From NCBI GenBank assembly GCA_029261435.1, contig JAJDBI010000284.1, forward strand, positions 1-24,715: a stretch of 24,715 bases of DNA. The letters run 5' to 3'. The position numbers and the translations under genes are program-made. Shown here piece after piece: positions 1 through 8,404 of this stretch (positions are counted from its first letter, which is position 1; each line of letters begins with the position of its first letter). The stretch is from Nitrospinaceae bacterium (GTDB lineage: Bacteria > Nitrospinota > Nitrospinia > Nitrospinales > VA-1). The notes under the pieces were generated by a model. That model was not told where the DNA came from. It saw nothing but the letters and a program-made list of their open reading frames with translations, and ran no database searches.

Positions 1-288
1 CACCTTCGCATTTCGGCGCCGCCAATTCTGCATTCCTGTTTTTACGGCATCGACACACCTGACGAGGAAGAGTTGGTCGCTCACAAACACAATCTCGAAG
101 AAACGCGCCAGTATCTTGCAGCAGACTCCCTCGCCTACCTCAGCTTGGAAAAAATGCTGGAAATGCTGGAAAAGGACAAGAAAAAATTCTGCTCTGCCTG
201 CTTCGATGGCAATTATCCCGTCCCGATCACCGACAAAAAATTAGACACCAATCAGTTAGGTTTATTTGCCAACGAAAGCTCCCAATAA
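1..288 (+). CDS. purF: Amidophosphoribosyltransferase, C-terminal fragment (5' end outside window)
   Basis: Only the last 95 codons are present, in the frame that begins at base 1, ending with TAA. The fragment starts with a segment reading RISAPPILHSCFYGIDTP, followed by EEELVAHKHN and a tail with SACFDGNYPVP. This matches the C-terminal phosphoribosyltransferase end of PurF, where the FYGIDTP motif and the closing CF-G-YP segment are typical. PurF makes 5-phosphoribosylamine from PRPP and glutamine in the first committed step of de novo purine synthesis, in the cytoplasm. The N-terminal glutaminase domain and the PRPP loop lie outside the window and cannot be checked. It converges on the UPF0182 gene with only 14 bp between stop codons, and I see no clear hairpin terminator there. 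Confidence 0.9.
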   Translation, partial: HLRISAPPILHSCFYGIDTPDEEELVAHKHNLEETRQYLAADSLAYLSLEKMLEMLEKDKKKFCSACFDGNYPVPITDKKLDTNQLGLFANESSQ

Positions 289-302
289 ATCCAGCAGGAG
301 GA

Positions 303-3050
303 TTATGGAGCGACTTTGGCCTGTGGCGTTACATCAGTGTCTTCTAGAAGTTCTCCAAACCCCTCTAGCTCTTTACGATATAGTTTCAGCGATTGGTCCA
401 ACTTTTGCTGCGATTCCAGAATACGACGATAAGTGTTACGGATATTGTCATAGTCGCTCTTGCTTAAAACCAGCTTCTGACCGTTGACAGATTTCGAAGG
501 CGAAGTAGAGTCGAGCTCGGCCACTGGTTGCCCCATATCTTCGCGGGGTTCACGGGCAAAGCCGGTGAATAATTTCTCCAACGCTTCTTCCAAAGTGCGT
601 TCCATGGCAATGTTGTCTTCATAACCAACGATGACGCGCTTGAGCTCGGGAATTTTTCCGGCATCGGCTTTCAGGTATAAAGGCCGCACATAAACCAACG
701 ACTCTTCAATAGGAATAACCAAAAGGGTTCCTTGTATTACGCTTGATCCTCGTTGATCCCACAGTGAAATCTGCCGGGAAATCTCCGCGTCTTGATTGAT
801 CCGGGCCACCATCTGACTGGGACCAAACACCAGCTTCTGCTTGGGAAAAGTATAAACATCAAGCTTACCATACTGTTCCCCATCACTTCGCGCCACCATC
901 CAGGCAGACAGATTGCTCTTGCCTCTGGGTGTGTACGGAAGCATAAGGATGTATTCTTCGCGATCCTCTCCCGGCAATTTCATGATCGTATAATACGGCT
1001 TCATGATATCCCCATCAATTTCAGGGATCTCCCATTGGTCTTCCTTGTTATAAAAAACCTGCGGCCGCTTCATATGATAGGTGGCAAAAATATGTGTTTG
1101 GATCATAAACAGGTCGGAAGGATAGCGAATATGGCTGCGCAAATCTTCCGGCATCTCACTCAGGTCTTTAAACAGATCGGGAAAAATATTTTGATACGTC
1201 CGAATAACCGGGTCGGATTCATCGGCAATATAAAAATTCATCGAACCATCGTAGGCATCGATAGAAATTTTTACAGAGTTGCGCACATAGTTTCCGAAGC
1301 GGGGGATTTTGGGAGAATAAGGAAAATGGTCACTCACCGTATAGGCATCATAAAGCCAAATCAGTCGGCCTTCTGAAATAACCATATAGGGATCATTATC
1401 CAACCTTAAAAACGGCGCGATTTTCTGCACCCGGTCCGTTATATTCCGATACATCAACACTCTACTTCCGTCATTAATATCATCGGAAAAAATTATTTTA
1501 AGCGCTTTGAACCGAGCCGCCAGAACCAGTTTGCGGAAAAAGGACCCTACTTTAAAACCACCTTCGCCTTCATAATTCTTGTATACATTTTTCTCCCCTT
1601 CCGGGTAATCAAACTCCTTGGTTTCGGTGTTGACAAAAACATGGTCATTCGCCAACTCACCAAAATAAATTTCAGGCCGGGTCACTACCAGGTCGATATT
1701 GGATTGTGGAGGAATATCTTTAATCAACAAGACCGGCAACCCTTCGGGAGTAACCTGGTTAACAGGACTCAGAGCTACTCCGTAACCATGTGTGAAAGTC
1801 AGGTGTTCGTTAATCCATGTTCGGTTGGGCAAGTTGGAAGAAAGCAGTTCACGTGGCGACAACAAGGTCTGGCGATAATCCCCGTTGATGCGATAGCGAT
1901 CGTTGTCTACAGACTGGAACTGGTAATAAGTCCTGATTTCCTGAATCTGCCCCAAGGTGTCTAGAAGCGGCTCCTGATCCCAGAGCCGTATATTTTTTAT
2001 AGTATTGGCTTTGTTTCGGACGCTTTCGGCTGTCAAAGACGCAGAACCGGAAAGCTCATGTGTCTCGGTCTGACTCAAGCCATATGCCGTTAACGCTCCA
2101 GAAATCGTGTGCTCTATATACGGGGCTTCCTTGACCAACTCATTGGGAACCACCACAAATCTCTGTATAATTTTCGGATAAAAATTCGCAACAAAAAACA
2201 CCACTGCCAACCCCACCCCCGAAAGCATGACTTTTTTCATGCCAGGCCGGACAATCCCCATAAATGAAAACAACGAGGCCACCAGAGAAGTACCTATCAA
2301 TATATAAAGAACCGGGATTTTTCCATTGGCATCAGAGAACCCGATTCCGGCAATCAAACTACCTCCCTGAGTCAGCAGTTCATAACGCTGAAGATAAAAC
2401 TCACTGGCAAACAATAGAAAAAATAACCCCGCCAGCCCAGAGAGAGTCCGCCGTGCATCAGGGAGAAGAACCACCCCGGCCGGGCCAACATAAATAAAAC
2501 GCTTGAAAAAATAGATCAGCCCAACACCCAGGGAAAGCACAATCATCGTTTCCCACAATAAAGACTTCACCAGCAACCACAGAGGCAGCGTGAAAAAATA
2601 AAATGAGATGTCTTTTCCAAAAATGGGGTCCACCTCTCCATAAGGGGAAGAGTTGAAGTATTGCAGAAGGGTTTCCCATTGTTGAGCCATCACCAGCCCT
2701 GTCATGGAGGCCAACACTAAAGGCACCACCAGAATCAAAAGCTTTAAATTGCCTGCCATGATATTCAGCAAGGGCACTTCCCGTCGAACCTGATCCGACA
2801 ACAGGATAGGCAGGTGAGAAGTTTTCTTGTAAACCTGATTTAAAAACCCGAACGTAAACAGGAAAAACAAAACACCGGTCAGCAACCCAAACCCGACCTG
2901 CGACATCAATACCGTCCACAACACAGAGGTGAAGCCATGACTTTCGAACCACAGCCAGTCTATGTAAAAAGAAAGAATCTTATCTGCAAATAGCGAACCG
3001 GCAAAAACAACCGCCGCCAAAATGAACAACCACTTTTTCATCGTCTCCAT
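303..3050 (-). CDS. UPF0182 family integral membrane protein
   Basis: A 915-residue protein, close to the usual length of the UPF0182 (COG1615) family. About seven hydrophobic helices sit in the first 300 residues (roughly 7-27, 46-72, 102-122, 155-182, 204-221, 246-266 and 273-293). A long, mostly soluble region follows. Family-like signatures include DPIFGKDISFYFFTLP near 141-156 and the VPNELVKEAPYIEHTISG segment around 300-320. The molecular function of the family is not known to me. There are two possible starts: METM at 3050, preceded by AAGG about 7 nt upstream, and MKKW at 3041, preceded by GGAG overlapping the first codons. The gene begins 9 bp after the redoxin stop, so the two are almost certainly co-transcribed. 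The end of the protein is charged and probably a coiled helix. Confidence 0.9.
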   Translation of the reverse strand: METMKKWLFILAAVVFAGSLFADKILSFYIDWLWFESHGFTSVLWTVLMSQVGFGLLTGVLFFLFTFGFLNQVYKKTSHLPILLSDQVRREVPLLNIMAGNLKLLILVVPLVLASMTGLVMAQQWETLLQYFNSSPYGEVDPIFGKDISFYFFTLPLWLLVKSLLWETMIVLSLGVGLIYFFKRFIYVGPAGVVLLPDARRTLSGLAGLFFLLFASEFYLQRYELLTQGGSLIAGIGFSDANGKIPVLYILIGTSLVASLFSFMGIVRPGMKKVMLSGVGLAVVFFVANFYPKIIQRFVVVPNELVKEAPYIEHTISGALTAYGLSQTETHELSGSASLTAESVRNKANTIKNIRLWDQEPLLDTLGQIQEIRTYYQFQSVDNDRYRINGDYRQTLLSPRELLSSNLPNRTWINEHLTFTHGYGVALSPVNQVTPEGLPVLLIKDIPPQSNIDLVVTRPEIYFGELANDHVFVNTETKEFDYPEGEKNVYKNYEGEGGFKVGSFFRKLVLAARFKALKIIFSDDINDGSRVLMYRNITDRVQKIAPFLRLDNDPYMVISEGRLIWLYDAYTVSDHFPYSPKIPRFGNYVRNSVKISIDAYDGSMNFYIADESDPVIRTYQNIFPDLFKDLSEMPEDLRSHIRYPSDLFMIQTHIFATYHMKRPQVFYNKEDQWEIPEIDGDIMKPYYTIMKLPGEDREEYILMLPYTPRGKSNLSAWMVARSDGEQYGKLDVYTFPKQKLVFGPSQMVARINQDAEISRQISLWDQRGSSVIQGTLLVIPIEESLVYVRPLYLKADAGKIPELKRVIVGYEDNIAMERTLEEALEKLFTGFAREPREDMGQPVAELDSTSPSKSVNGQKLVLSKSDYDNIRNTYRRILESQQKLDQSLKLYRKELEGFGELLEDTDVTPQAKVAP

Positions 3051-3059
3051 CGTTTTACC

Positions 3060-3614
3060 TTATTTTTGCTTCCATTTTATGGAACAACCCATTGAGGAAA
3101 TCTGCTCGCCCGGAACTTCTTTTCCGGCGACAATACAATCCAGAGCCTCTTTTAAATTTCGCTGAGTCACTTTTTCTTCATGCTCCCAGTTGTCATCAAT
3201 TCTACCCCGGTACAAAAGCTTCCGTTCCGTACCATAAACATAAATATCAGGGGTACACACTGCATCGTAGGCCCTGGCTGTCTCCTGAGAAGCATCTAAC
3301 AAATAAGGAAAATTAATGCCCTTTTCCTTCGCGATCTTCTGCATGTTTTCTAAAGAATCATCGGGATAACGTTCCACATCATTGGAGTTGATGCCGACCA
3401 GTTGAACCCCTTGATGCCCTGTCTCTGCCTGCAAGTCAATCAACCGTTGCAACACCGCTTTGACATAGGGACAATGGTTGCACATAAAAATGATCACCAG
3501 GACATTCTTATCTGAAAAACTTTCAAGAGAATACGTCTTCGAGTCCACTCCAGGAAGCTGGAAACCCGCGGCGGAGGTTCCCAGGGGAACCATGGTGGAA
3601 TACTTTAAAGCCAT
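3060..3614 (-). CDS. Thioredoxin-fold redoxin with CNHC active site
   Basis: A 184-residue protein of the AhpC/TSA-redoxin type. The N terminus (ALKYSTMVPLGTSAAGFQLP) matches the usual opening of this small family. Residues 45-48 form the CNHC active site inside MCNHCPYVKA, and a cis-proline-like CTPDIYVY segment lies near 118-125. The tail SSMGCSIKWK is another family hallmark. No signal peptide is visible, so a cytoplasmic thiol oxidoreductase or peroxidase-like role is expected, but the substrate is unknown. The gene sits 9 bp upstream of the UPF0182 membrane protein and is probably its operon partner. No Shine-Dalgarno sequence is obvious before the ATG; the start is supported by the conserved N terminus. 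Confidence 0.87.
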   Translation of the reverse strand: MALKYSTMVPLGTSAAGFQLPGVDSKTYSLESFSDKNVLVIIFMCNHCPYVKAVLQRLIDLQAETGHQGVQLVGINSNDVERYPDDSLENMQKIAKEKGINFPYLLDASQETARAYDAVCTPDIYVYGTERKLLYRGRIDDNWEHEEKVTQRNLKEALDCIVAGKEVPGEQISSMGCSIKWKQK

Positions 3615-3701
3615 TGTAAGTTATTGACGACGACTCATACAGAGCGTCTTATAAAAAGGATTGTCAATTGGGCTGTTAAATTCATGCTATCAGCCTTTCG
3701 G

Positions 3702-3727
3702 AACCGGCTCAATATAAAACTCCGGTT
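3702..3727. repeat. Inverted repeat AACCGG/CCGGTT after the radical SAM gene
   Basis: AACCGG (3702-3707) and CCGGTT (3722-3727) form a 6-bp stem with a 14-nt loop, starting 2 nt beyond the minus-strand stop of the radical SAM gene. On the plus strand it is followed by a short T run. On the minus strand, the likely transcript, it is followed by CCGAAAG, so it is not a classical terminator there. It may be an mRNA 3'-end stem between this gene and the redoxin operon. Confidence 0.35.
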
Positions 3728-3729
3728 TT

Positions 3730-4626
3730 TCAAGCTGACGATTTACAGGTCATCCCTGTAACACGACAGGTATAACAGGCGGGGTGTGCCAGGGGAAAGG
3801 GACGTAGAGTTTCCTCAATATTATTTCCCATCCGAGCTTTAGGATTATCAACAAGAATCGGGCAAACGTAAACGCCTTGTCCTGTCGCCATGCGCGAAGT
3901 CGAGCACTGAAGCTGGGTGATATCAAAATTTTCGAAACAAGCTTCTGTTACTCGCTCGTCATCATTGTAGGCACGTTCATTTTCGGCCAATTTACCCAGC
4001 ATAAAACCCGGTAGTATTTTTATCTGCGGATCAGGAACCTGATGAGTGCGGAGGAATTCGATGAATTGCAATTTCATTTCATCATCTTGCTCTTCCTCCC
4101 ACGAACGCGTGATGGTGAGTACCGGCGAAAACCCTGCCTGAGCAAGGTGTCCGATTCCAGTCACAGCATTTCTGTAAGCATTCTTTCCACGTATGGCATC
4201 GTTGGCCGCTTCCTCAAAATTCTCCATACTCACTCTGAAGCGTAGAGGATGGTCAGATGTGTCCTGAATCTTCCTCAACTGTTGGGCCTTATCAGCAGTG
4301 ATCTGTGTTCCATTGGTCAGGACATCAAGCGGACCATAGCGCAAGATTGCCGCAAGAATTTCGAAAATTTCCGGGTTGATAAACACTTCACCACCCGTGA
4401 TGTAATAGTCTTTCACGCCCAGGGTTTTGGACTCTTCCAGCCTTTCTTCAACCTGAGGCAGAGTCATCATGGGAATAGTATCGTTCTTCGGCCCGCAACT
4501 GATAAAACAATGCGTGCATTCCAGATTACAAAGCGTGCCTCCGACCTGCAACCATAAGGTTTCAAGGTTTTTCAGCGGTACTTCGGGAACAATTCTATTA
4601 TTGGAGTTTTCTACTTGAGCATCCAT
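3730..4626 (-). CDS. Radical SAM protein with cysteine-rich (SPASM-like) C terminus
   Basis: A 298-residue protein. The S-adenosylmethionine/4Fe-4S motif CNLECTHC is at residues 33-40 (C33, C37, C40), with a further C44. A GGE-type SAM-binding segment (ITGGEVF) lies near 76-82, and VLTNGTQI near 102-109 is the usual barrel strand. The C-terminal third has six cysteines at about 230, 241, 255, 284, 287 and 294, which suggests an auxiliary Fe-S cluster of SPASM or twitch type. Such enzymes often modify peptides or proteins, but no precursor peptide gene is visible nearby and the substrate is unknown. Upstream, 77 nt separate it from the barrel-like protein, and no clear ribosome binding site precedes the ATG. 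I am sure of the superfamily and not of the reaction. Confidence 0.85.
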   Translation of the reverse strand: MDAQVENSNNRIVPEVPLKNLETLWLQVGGTLCNLECTHCFISCGPKNDTIPMMTLPQVEERLEESKTLGVKDYYITGGEVFINPEIFEILAAILRYGPLDVLTNGTQITADKAQQLRKIQDTSDHPLRFRVSMENFEEAANDAIRGKNAYRNAVTGIGHLAQAGFSPVLTITRSWEEEQDDEMKLQFIEFLRTHQVPDPQIKILPGFMLGKLAENERAYNDDERVTEACFENFDITQLQCSTSRMATGQGVYVCPILVDNPKARMGNNIEETLRPFPLAHPACYTCRVTGMTCKSSA

Positions 4627-4703
4627 GTTGTCAAATGGGTAAAAAGAAAAAATCAGAACAATAAGTATTTGTAGTTTTTACCGGGTTATCCTTACACTGC
4701 TAA

Positions 4704-5840
4704 TTAGAGGCCTGCAGACTCAAAAGAGTCACTGACATTGCGAATCCGTAATTTGCGCCGCAATGCAGCAAAACCCGCCGAAGTTTTCCTTCCAAGTCCA
4801 GACCGGTAAACCGGGGTCACCGCAAGTCTGGCTAGAAGCGGGTCTTCAGTAAAAAAACGGGTGTCCAAGGGACTCAAAAAACGACATGTCGGATACAACC
4901 ATTTTAATGGCAGGCGGTTGCGTTGAATCGCCTTGTCCATGTGCTCCGCCAGCTCTACCAGGTTACGATATCCGTCCAGTTTATCGCCACTGTCACGTTG
5001 CAGATAGATTAAGGGAATGATCCCTGAGTCCGTCAGTCGATCAACGCCTTCTTTGCATTGCGAAACAGGATCTGACCCCAGAACAATATCCGTCCAGACT
5101 GTGCCGGGTGGGAATACTCCTGCAGCATATTCCAAGGCAGAATAAACCTGCTTTGCCGTCATCTTTCTTTTCGATTTGACTGTCCCGGAAAATCCACCGA
5201 GCGGAAAATCAATAATATCAAAACCTGATGCATACATGAGATCAATAGTGCCCGAGTTCGATGGCGGGAAGCCTTTCAATGCAACAAAAGTGTTAAAGCG
5301 CTTTTTGATCGCCGCCACCAGAGGTGCCAGTCGATCAAATCCCCGGTCGGGCTCATCGCAAAAATCCATATTCAGTTGCACCAGGTCTGCCGCTCCTTCT
5401 TCAAAAGCCGACTGAATGACAGACAGAATGGCCTCGATCGGCATGCTTAGTTTTTTGCCTCGACCGATGGCGCGAAGAAAAATATTCAGGCAATAGCCAT
5501 CAAGGCAGATATTTTCAGAGACTGGAGTGCGTTGCTTCAACTGCTGCTTGAGGAATTCCGGGATTGTTATGATGCCAACGTCAATCTCCCCTTCTCTCAT
5601 ATGAAGCCTCAACCGATCTCCATGGCTAACCAGCTTCGGTCCATCCTCTCCCGAGGCGTTCAAATTTGCCTTGACGATGAAGTCTTCTGCCAGAGCCAGA
5701 GTGATCTCCTCCCCCGGTTCACCAGAACAAAGCCCACCCGCAACCTCAGAAAGGCCCTGCAATATACTCGGAACTGTGATCCCTCTTTGAACCAGCCCCA
5801 GCTTTATTTGTCCGTGATAAATTTTATCCATAGCCATCAT
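4704..5840 (-). CDS. Unrecognised barrel-like protein, radical-SAM-like without the cluster motif
   Basis: A 378-residue protein I cannot assign to a named family. Residues from about 130 to 285 alternate helices and strands in an order that resembles the radical SAM/BioB-like barrel. They run from a helix starting LSMPIEAILS to DLVQLNMDF, then TFVALKG, then a LMYASGFDIIDFPLGG segment, then a TDIVLG strand and finally IIPLIYLQ. Where a CxxxCxxC cluster motif would be expected there is only C112-x4-C117, so no canonical 4Fe-4S site is present. The N-terminal 100 residues look like a separate alpha/beta domain. The ATG overlaps the mpl stop by four bases (ATGA), implying translational coupling and a possible link to cell-wall recycling, which is inference. 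A radical SAM gene lies directly downstream. No TM segments or signal peptide are seen. Confidence 0.8.
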   Translation of the reverse strand: MMAMDKIYHGQIKLGLVQRGITVPSILQGLSEVAGGLCSGEPGEEITLALAEDFIVKANLNASGEDGPKLVSHGDRLRLHMREGEIDVGIITIPEFLKQQLKQRTPVSENICLDGYCLNIFLRAIGRGKKLSMPIEAILSVIQSAFEEGAADLVQLNMDFCDEPDRGFDRLAPLVAAIKKRFNTFVALKGFPPSNSGTIDLMYASGFDIIDFPLGGFSGTVKSKRKMTAKQVYSALEYAAGVFPPGTVWTDIVLGSDPVSQCKEGVDRLTDSGIIPLIYLQRDSGDKLDGYRNLVELAEHMDKAIQRNRLPLKWLYPTCRFLSPLDTRFFTEDPLLARLAVTPVYRSGLGRKTSAGFAALRRKLRIRNVSDSFESAGL

Positions 5841-7237
5841 CGATCCAGAATTTTCTGGTGTATGCCCCCGAACCCGCCTGATGACATCACCAGCACCACA
5901 TCTCCACTTTCAGCATTTTCTGCCATAAAGGCAACAATGTCATCCACTTCCTCAATGAAGTGGGCATCACATCCCTTTTGTCTCAGGCAAGTTACAACCT
6001 GACCTGGGTCGAGTCTTTCTTCCTCGTTGATTTTTTCAGGCGCAAACAGTCCTGCAATGATCACCCGGTCAGCAACGAGTAAACTATCAGGGAAGTCCTG
6101 CTCAAAAACCTTTCGTCTTGAAGTGGCCGACCGAGGTTCAAAAATAGCCCACAGCCGTTGCCCTGGATAGGCCTCCTTCACCGCCTCCAAAGTCAGGCGA
6201 ATGGCAGTTGGGTGATGGGCAAAATCATCCAGCACTGTTATGCCATTTTTAATTCCAACCACTTCCTGTCGTCTTTTGATGCCTTGAAAAGTTTTAAAGG
6301 CCGAGTTTATTTCATCGGCGGTCAGCCCCAACTGCAAACACAGTGCCGCCACGGCCGCCGCATTTTCCACATTATGCCGACCAATCATAGCCAACTGAAA
6401 ATCCGCTTTTTTTTCACCTTGATACGACAGGGAAAAATAACCATATCCAGACTCAAATCGGTAATCTCCGATCAACCAATCTGCCCCATCAAGATAACCA
6501 TAGGACTCGACATTGCAAACGGCCTCTCCCAATACATCCTGAATATTTGCGTCGGCGTGTTTAACCAGTATAACCCCTTCGGGGCTAATCAAGCTCACAT
6601 ACTTGCGAAAAGCATCTTTAATCTGATCTAGACTGTCAAAAATATCAGCGTGATCAAACTCAATACCCGTCAGAATCGAGGCATCAGGACGATAATGCAG
6701 GAATTTGGGTCCTTTATCGAAGAAAGCACTGTCATACTCATCGCCCTCCGTAACAAAGTAATTTCCTTCGGGCACCTGATGGTTGTTGTCGAAATTTTTC
6801 AACCAACCACCCACCATGAAACCCGGCTTTCTTCCAGATGCCTGAAGCACCCAACTTAATAGTGACGTGGTGGTGGTTTTCCCATGTGTCCCGGTCACCA
6901 CCAGAGATTTTCGACCGTCCAGAAAAAACCGTGCAATGGCCGCGGGAAAAGAGGTGTATTCCAACCCGGCCGCCAAAACAGCCTGCACTTCTTCATTGGT
7001 TTTGGATACCGCATTACCGACAATCACCAGATCAATATCCCCCGTGATATTTTCTTTTCGGTAACCCGGCAGAACAGGAATTCCGGCATTCTCCAGAAGC
7101 GTGCTCATGGGTGGATAGATATTGGCATCAGACCCTGACACTCTATAGCCCGCACCTTTCAACAGCCCTGCCAGGGCCGCCATGCCAGTGCCGCAAATTG
7201 CTATAAGATAAATGTTTTTAATGTCATTGGGTTTCAT
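5837..7237 (-). CDS. mpl: UDP-N-acetylmuramate:L-alanyl-gamma-D-glutamyl-meso-diaminopimelate ligase
   Basis: A Mur-ligase of about 466 residues, the normal Mpl length. The N-terminal domain begins IYLIAICGTGMAALAG, the Mpl/MurC-type Rossmann segment. The ATP-binding loop TGTHGKTTTTS lies near 115-125, followed by GGWLKNFDNN and the EGDEYDSAFFDK stretch that is characteristic of Mpl. HHPTAI in the second half is the usual Mur-ligase C-domain entry. Mpl reattaches recycled murein tripeptide to UDP-MurNAc in the cytoplasm. I chose the ATG at 7237 (KPNDIKNIYLI) because it leaves a family-typical N terminus; an in-frame TTG at 7261 would add eight residues. Neither start has a clear Shine-Dalgarno. 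The stop overlaps the start of the next gene. Confidence 0.92.
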   Translation of the reverse strand: MKPNDIKNIYLIAICGTGMAALAGLLKGAGYRVSGSDANIYPPMSTLLENAGIPVLPGYRKENITGDIDLVIVGNAVSKTNEEVQAVLAAGLEYTSFPAAIARFFLDGRKSLVVTGTHGKTTTTSLLSWVLQASGRKPGFMVGGWLKNFDNNHQVPEGNYFVTEGDEYDSAFFDKGPKFLHYRPDASILTGIEFDHADIFDSLDQIKDAFRKYVSLISPEGVILVKHADANIQDVLGEAVCNVESYGYLDGADWLIGDYRFESGYGYFSLSYQGEKKADFQLAMIGRHNVENAAAVAALCLQLGLTADEINSAFKTFQGIKRRQEVVGIKNGITVLDDFAHHPTAIRLTLEAVKEAYPGQRLWAIFEPRSATSRRKVFEQDFPDSLLVADRVIIAGLFAPEKINEEERLDPGQVVTCLRQKGCDAHFIEEVDDIVAFMAENAESGDVVLVMSSGGFGGIHQKILDR

Positions 7238-7346
7238 AGGAAGGAGGCATTGTAGAAACAACCTGGGACAAAGTCAACTGGATGGAAGCGCGGTCAAAAA
7301 TCATCCAATTGCGACTCATTTCATCACGATTTCCCCGCCAACCAGG

Positions 7347-7994
7347 TTAATGAAATAGATCCTTGAGCTCTGAAAGGTGATCGATCGAACAATCGGGCTC
7401 AGTCTGGGCAATCTCTTCAGGATCACCAAATCCAAAGCTAACCACGCATGTGTATACTCCTGCACGTTTTCCAGTTTCAATATCCACCGGACTATCGCCG
7501 ATCAATACTGCCTGTTCCGGGGGACATTGAAAGCGGTTCAGCAAATGTAGCAGCCCCTCTGGATCCGGTTTTTTTGATTTTAAGCTGTCCCCTCCAAGAA
7601 TAGCGTCGAAGAGGTCGAGGCTTTCAAGAGATACCAATATGCGTCGCACAAAATCTTCAGGTTTATTGGAGCAGATGGCTTGTTTTTTATCATGGAAATA
7701 TTCGAGTATTTCGCGGCCAAAAGGATAAAACCGGGTGTGATTCATCAAATTTTCCGAGTAATGCTTACGGAACAGTTCCACAGCCAGAGAAAGATCGGCA
7801 CAACCCGTTCCCTTTATCGACTGGTCCATCAATCTTTCAACCCCCTTGCCGACATATTTGCAAATAGTTTCACGGCTCAGGGTTCTAAGTCCCAGCCCAT
7901 TTAAGGAAAGGTTGACAGCATCAGCAATGTCGAAAAGGGTATCGACCAAGGTGCCGTCAAAGTCGTAGACTATGAGAGAGATTTTTCGTTTCAC
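7347..7994 (-). CDS. gph: HAD-family phosphatase, phosphoglycolate-phosphatase-like
   Basis: A 215-residue haloacid dehalogenase. Motif I is DFDGTLVDT at residues 11-19, with D11 the nucleophile and D13 the acid/base. Motif II is the ICSNKP stretch near 109-114. Motif III is K140 or K141 in SKKPDPEGL, and motif IV is GDSPVDIETGKRAG near 165-178. The helical cap between motifs I and II and the overall size fit phosphoglycolate phosphatase (Gph), which removes 2-phosphoglycolate. Related HAD enzymes (pyrophosphatase PpaX, beta-phosphoglucomutase) look alike, so the substrate is uncertain. The start is GTG with no strong ribosome binding site. The gene begins 24 nt after the lipoprotein stop, probably in the same transcript. 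Confidence 0.82.
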   Translation of the reverse strand: MKRKISLIVYDFDGTLVDTLFDIADAVNLSLNGLGLRTLSRETICKYVGKGVERLMDQSIKGTGCADLSLAVELFRKHYSENLMNHTRFYPFGREILEYFHDKKQAICSNKPEDFVRRILVSLESLDLFDAILGGDSLKSKKPDPEGLLHLLNRFQCPPEQAVLIGDSPVDIETGKRAGVYTCVVSFGFGDPEEIAQTEPDCSIDHLSELKDLFH

Positions 7995-8018
7995 CAGGGG
8001 GTTTGCGCCTTGCGCCTA

Positions 8019-8315
8019 CTAATTTGACTCATAACGATAGGCTTTGACGATATTTTTGTCGTCAAACAAGATGACCAGCCCCTTTGAAATTCCTTCACCA
8101 ACCGCCTGCCAGGTATCAACTTGATAAGTCCACATGGTATGCTTGTTTTCGGTTCCTTCTTTATAAGGCACGCCAAACCAGTCAAGAATTTCAAGTTGGG
8201 TCGTCACATTATTCTGAATTTTTTTGACCCTGGAGCTGTCAAAATCTTTTCCGACCGTACCACAACCGACCACAAGCAAGCAAAGGGCCAGAAGGAAAAC
8301 GCGTAACAAATTCAT
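8019..8315 (-). CDS. Small BamE/SmpA-like lipoprotein
   Basis: A 98-residue protein. The start at 8315 was chosen because a near-perfect ribosome binding site, AAGGAGGG, lies about 5 nt upstream; an earlier ATG five codons upstream overlaps that site. Residues 1-17 form a hydrophobic signal ending in the lipobox LVVGC, so C18 should be lipidated. The mature part has a segment QLEILDWFGVPYKEG, then MWTYQVD, then a LVILFDDKNIVKAYRYE ending. This resembles the SmpA/OmlA (BamE) fold, where a short helix pair is followed by W-Y and a final beta hairpin. It is probably an outer-membrane or periplasmic-face lipoprotein. I would not claim it is BamE itself, since similar domains occur in many small lipoproteins. 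Confidence 0.82.
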   Translation of the reverse strand: MNLLRVFLLALCLLVVGCGTVGKDFDSSRVKKIQNNVTTQLEILDWFGVPYKEGTENKHTMWTYQVDTWQAVGEGISKGLVILFDDKNIVKAYRYESN

Positions 8316-8320
8316 GGGTC

Positions 8321-8328
8321 CCTCCTTC
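8321..8328 (-). promoter_or_regulatory. Strong Shine-Dalgarno of the lipoprotein gene
   Basis: AAGGAGGG on the minus strand, with a short spacer before the ATG at 8315. It is the strongest ribosome binding site in the window and decides the start of the lipoprotein gene. Many neighbouring genes have none. Confidence 0.8.
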
Positions 8329-8404
8329 ATTCAGGTTAAAGCTTAAGTCTGATTATGGAAGTGTAACAAACCTCCAACGGAAAGTATAATTTGGATAGCA
8401 AAAA

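Noticed and set aside
792..1376. 194-codon open frame on the plus strand inside the UPF0182 gene
   Set aside because: It lies wholly antisense to a clear conserved gene, its translation has no recognisable domain, and no ribosome binding site precedes it.
2458..2952. 164-codon minus-strand frame overlapping the UPF0182 gene in another frame
   Set aside because: It is a shifted reading of the TM region; the main frame carries the conserved motifs and nothing suggests a frameshift.
7241..7250. AGGAAGGAGG on the plus strand near the mpl start looks like a very strong Shine-Dalgarno
   Set aside because: It is on the wrong strand for mpl, and no plausible plus-strand coding frame follows it.
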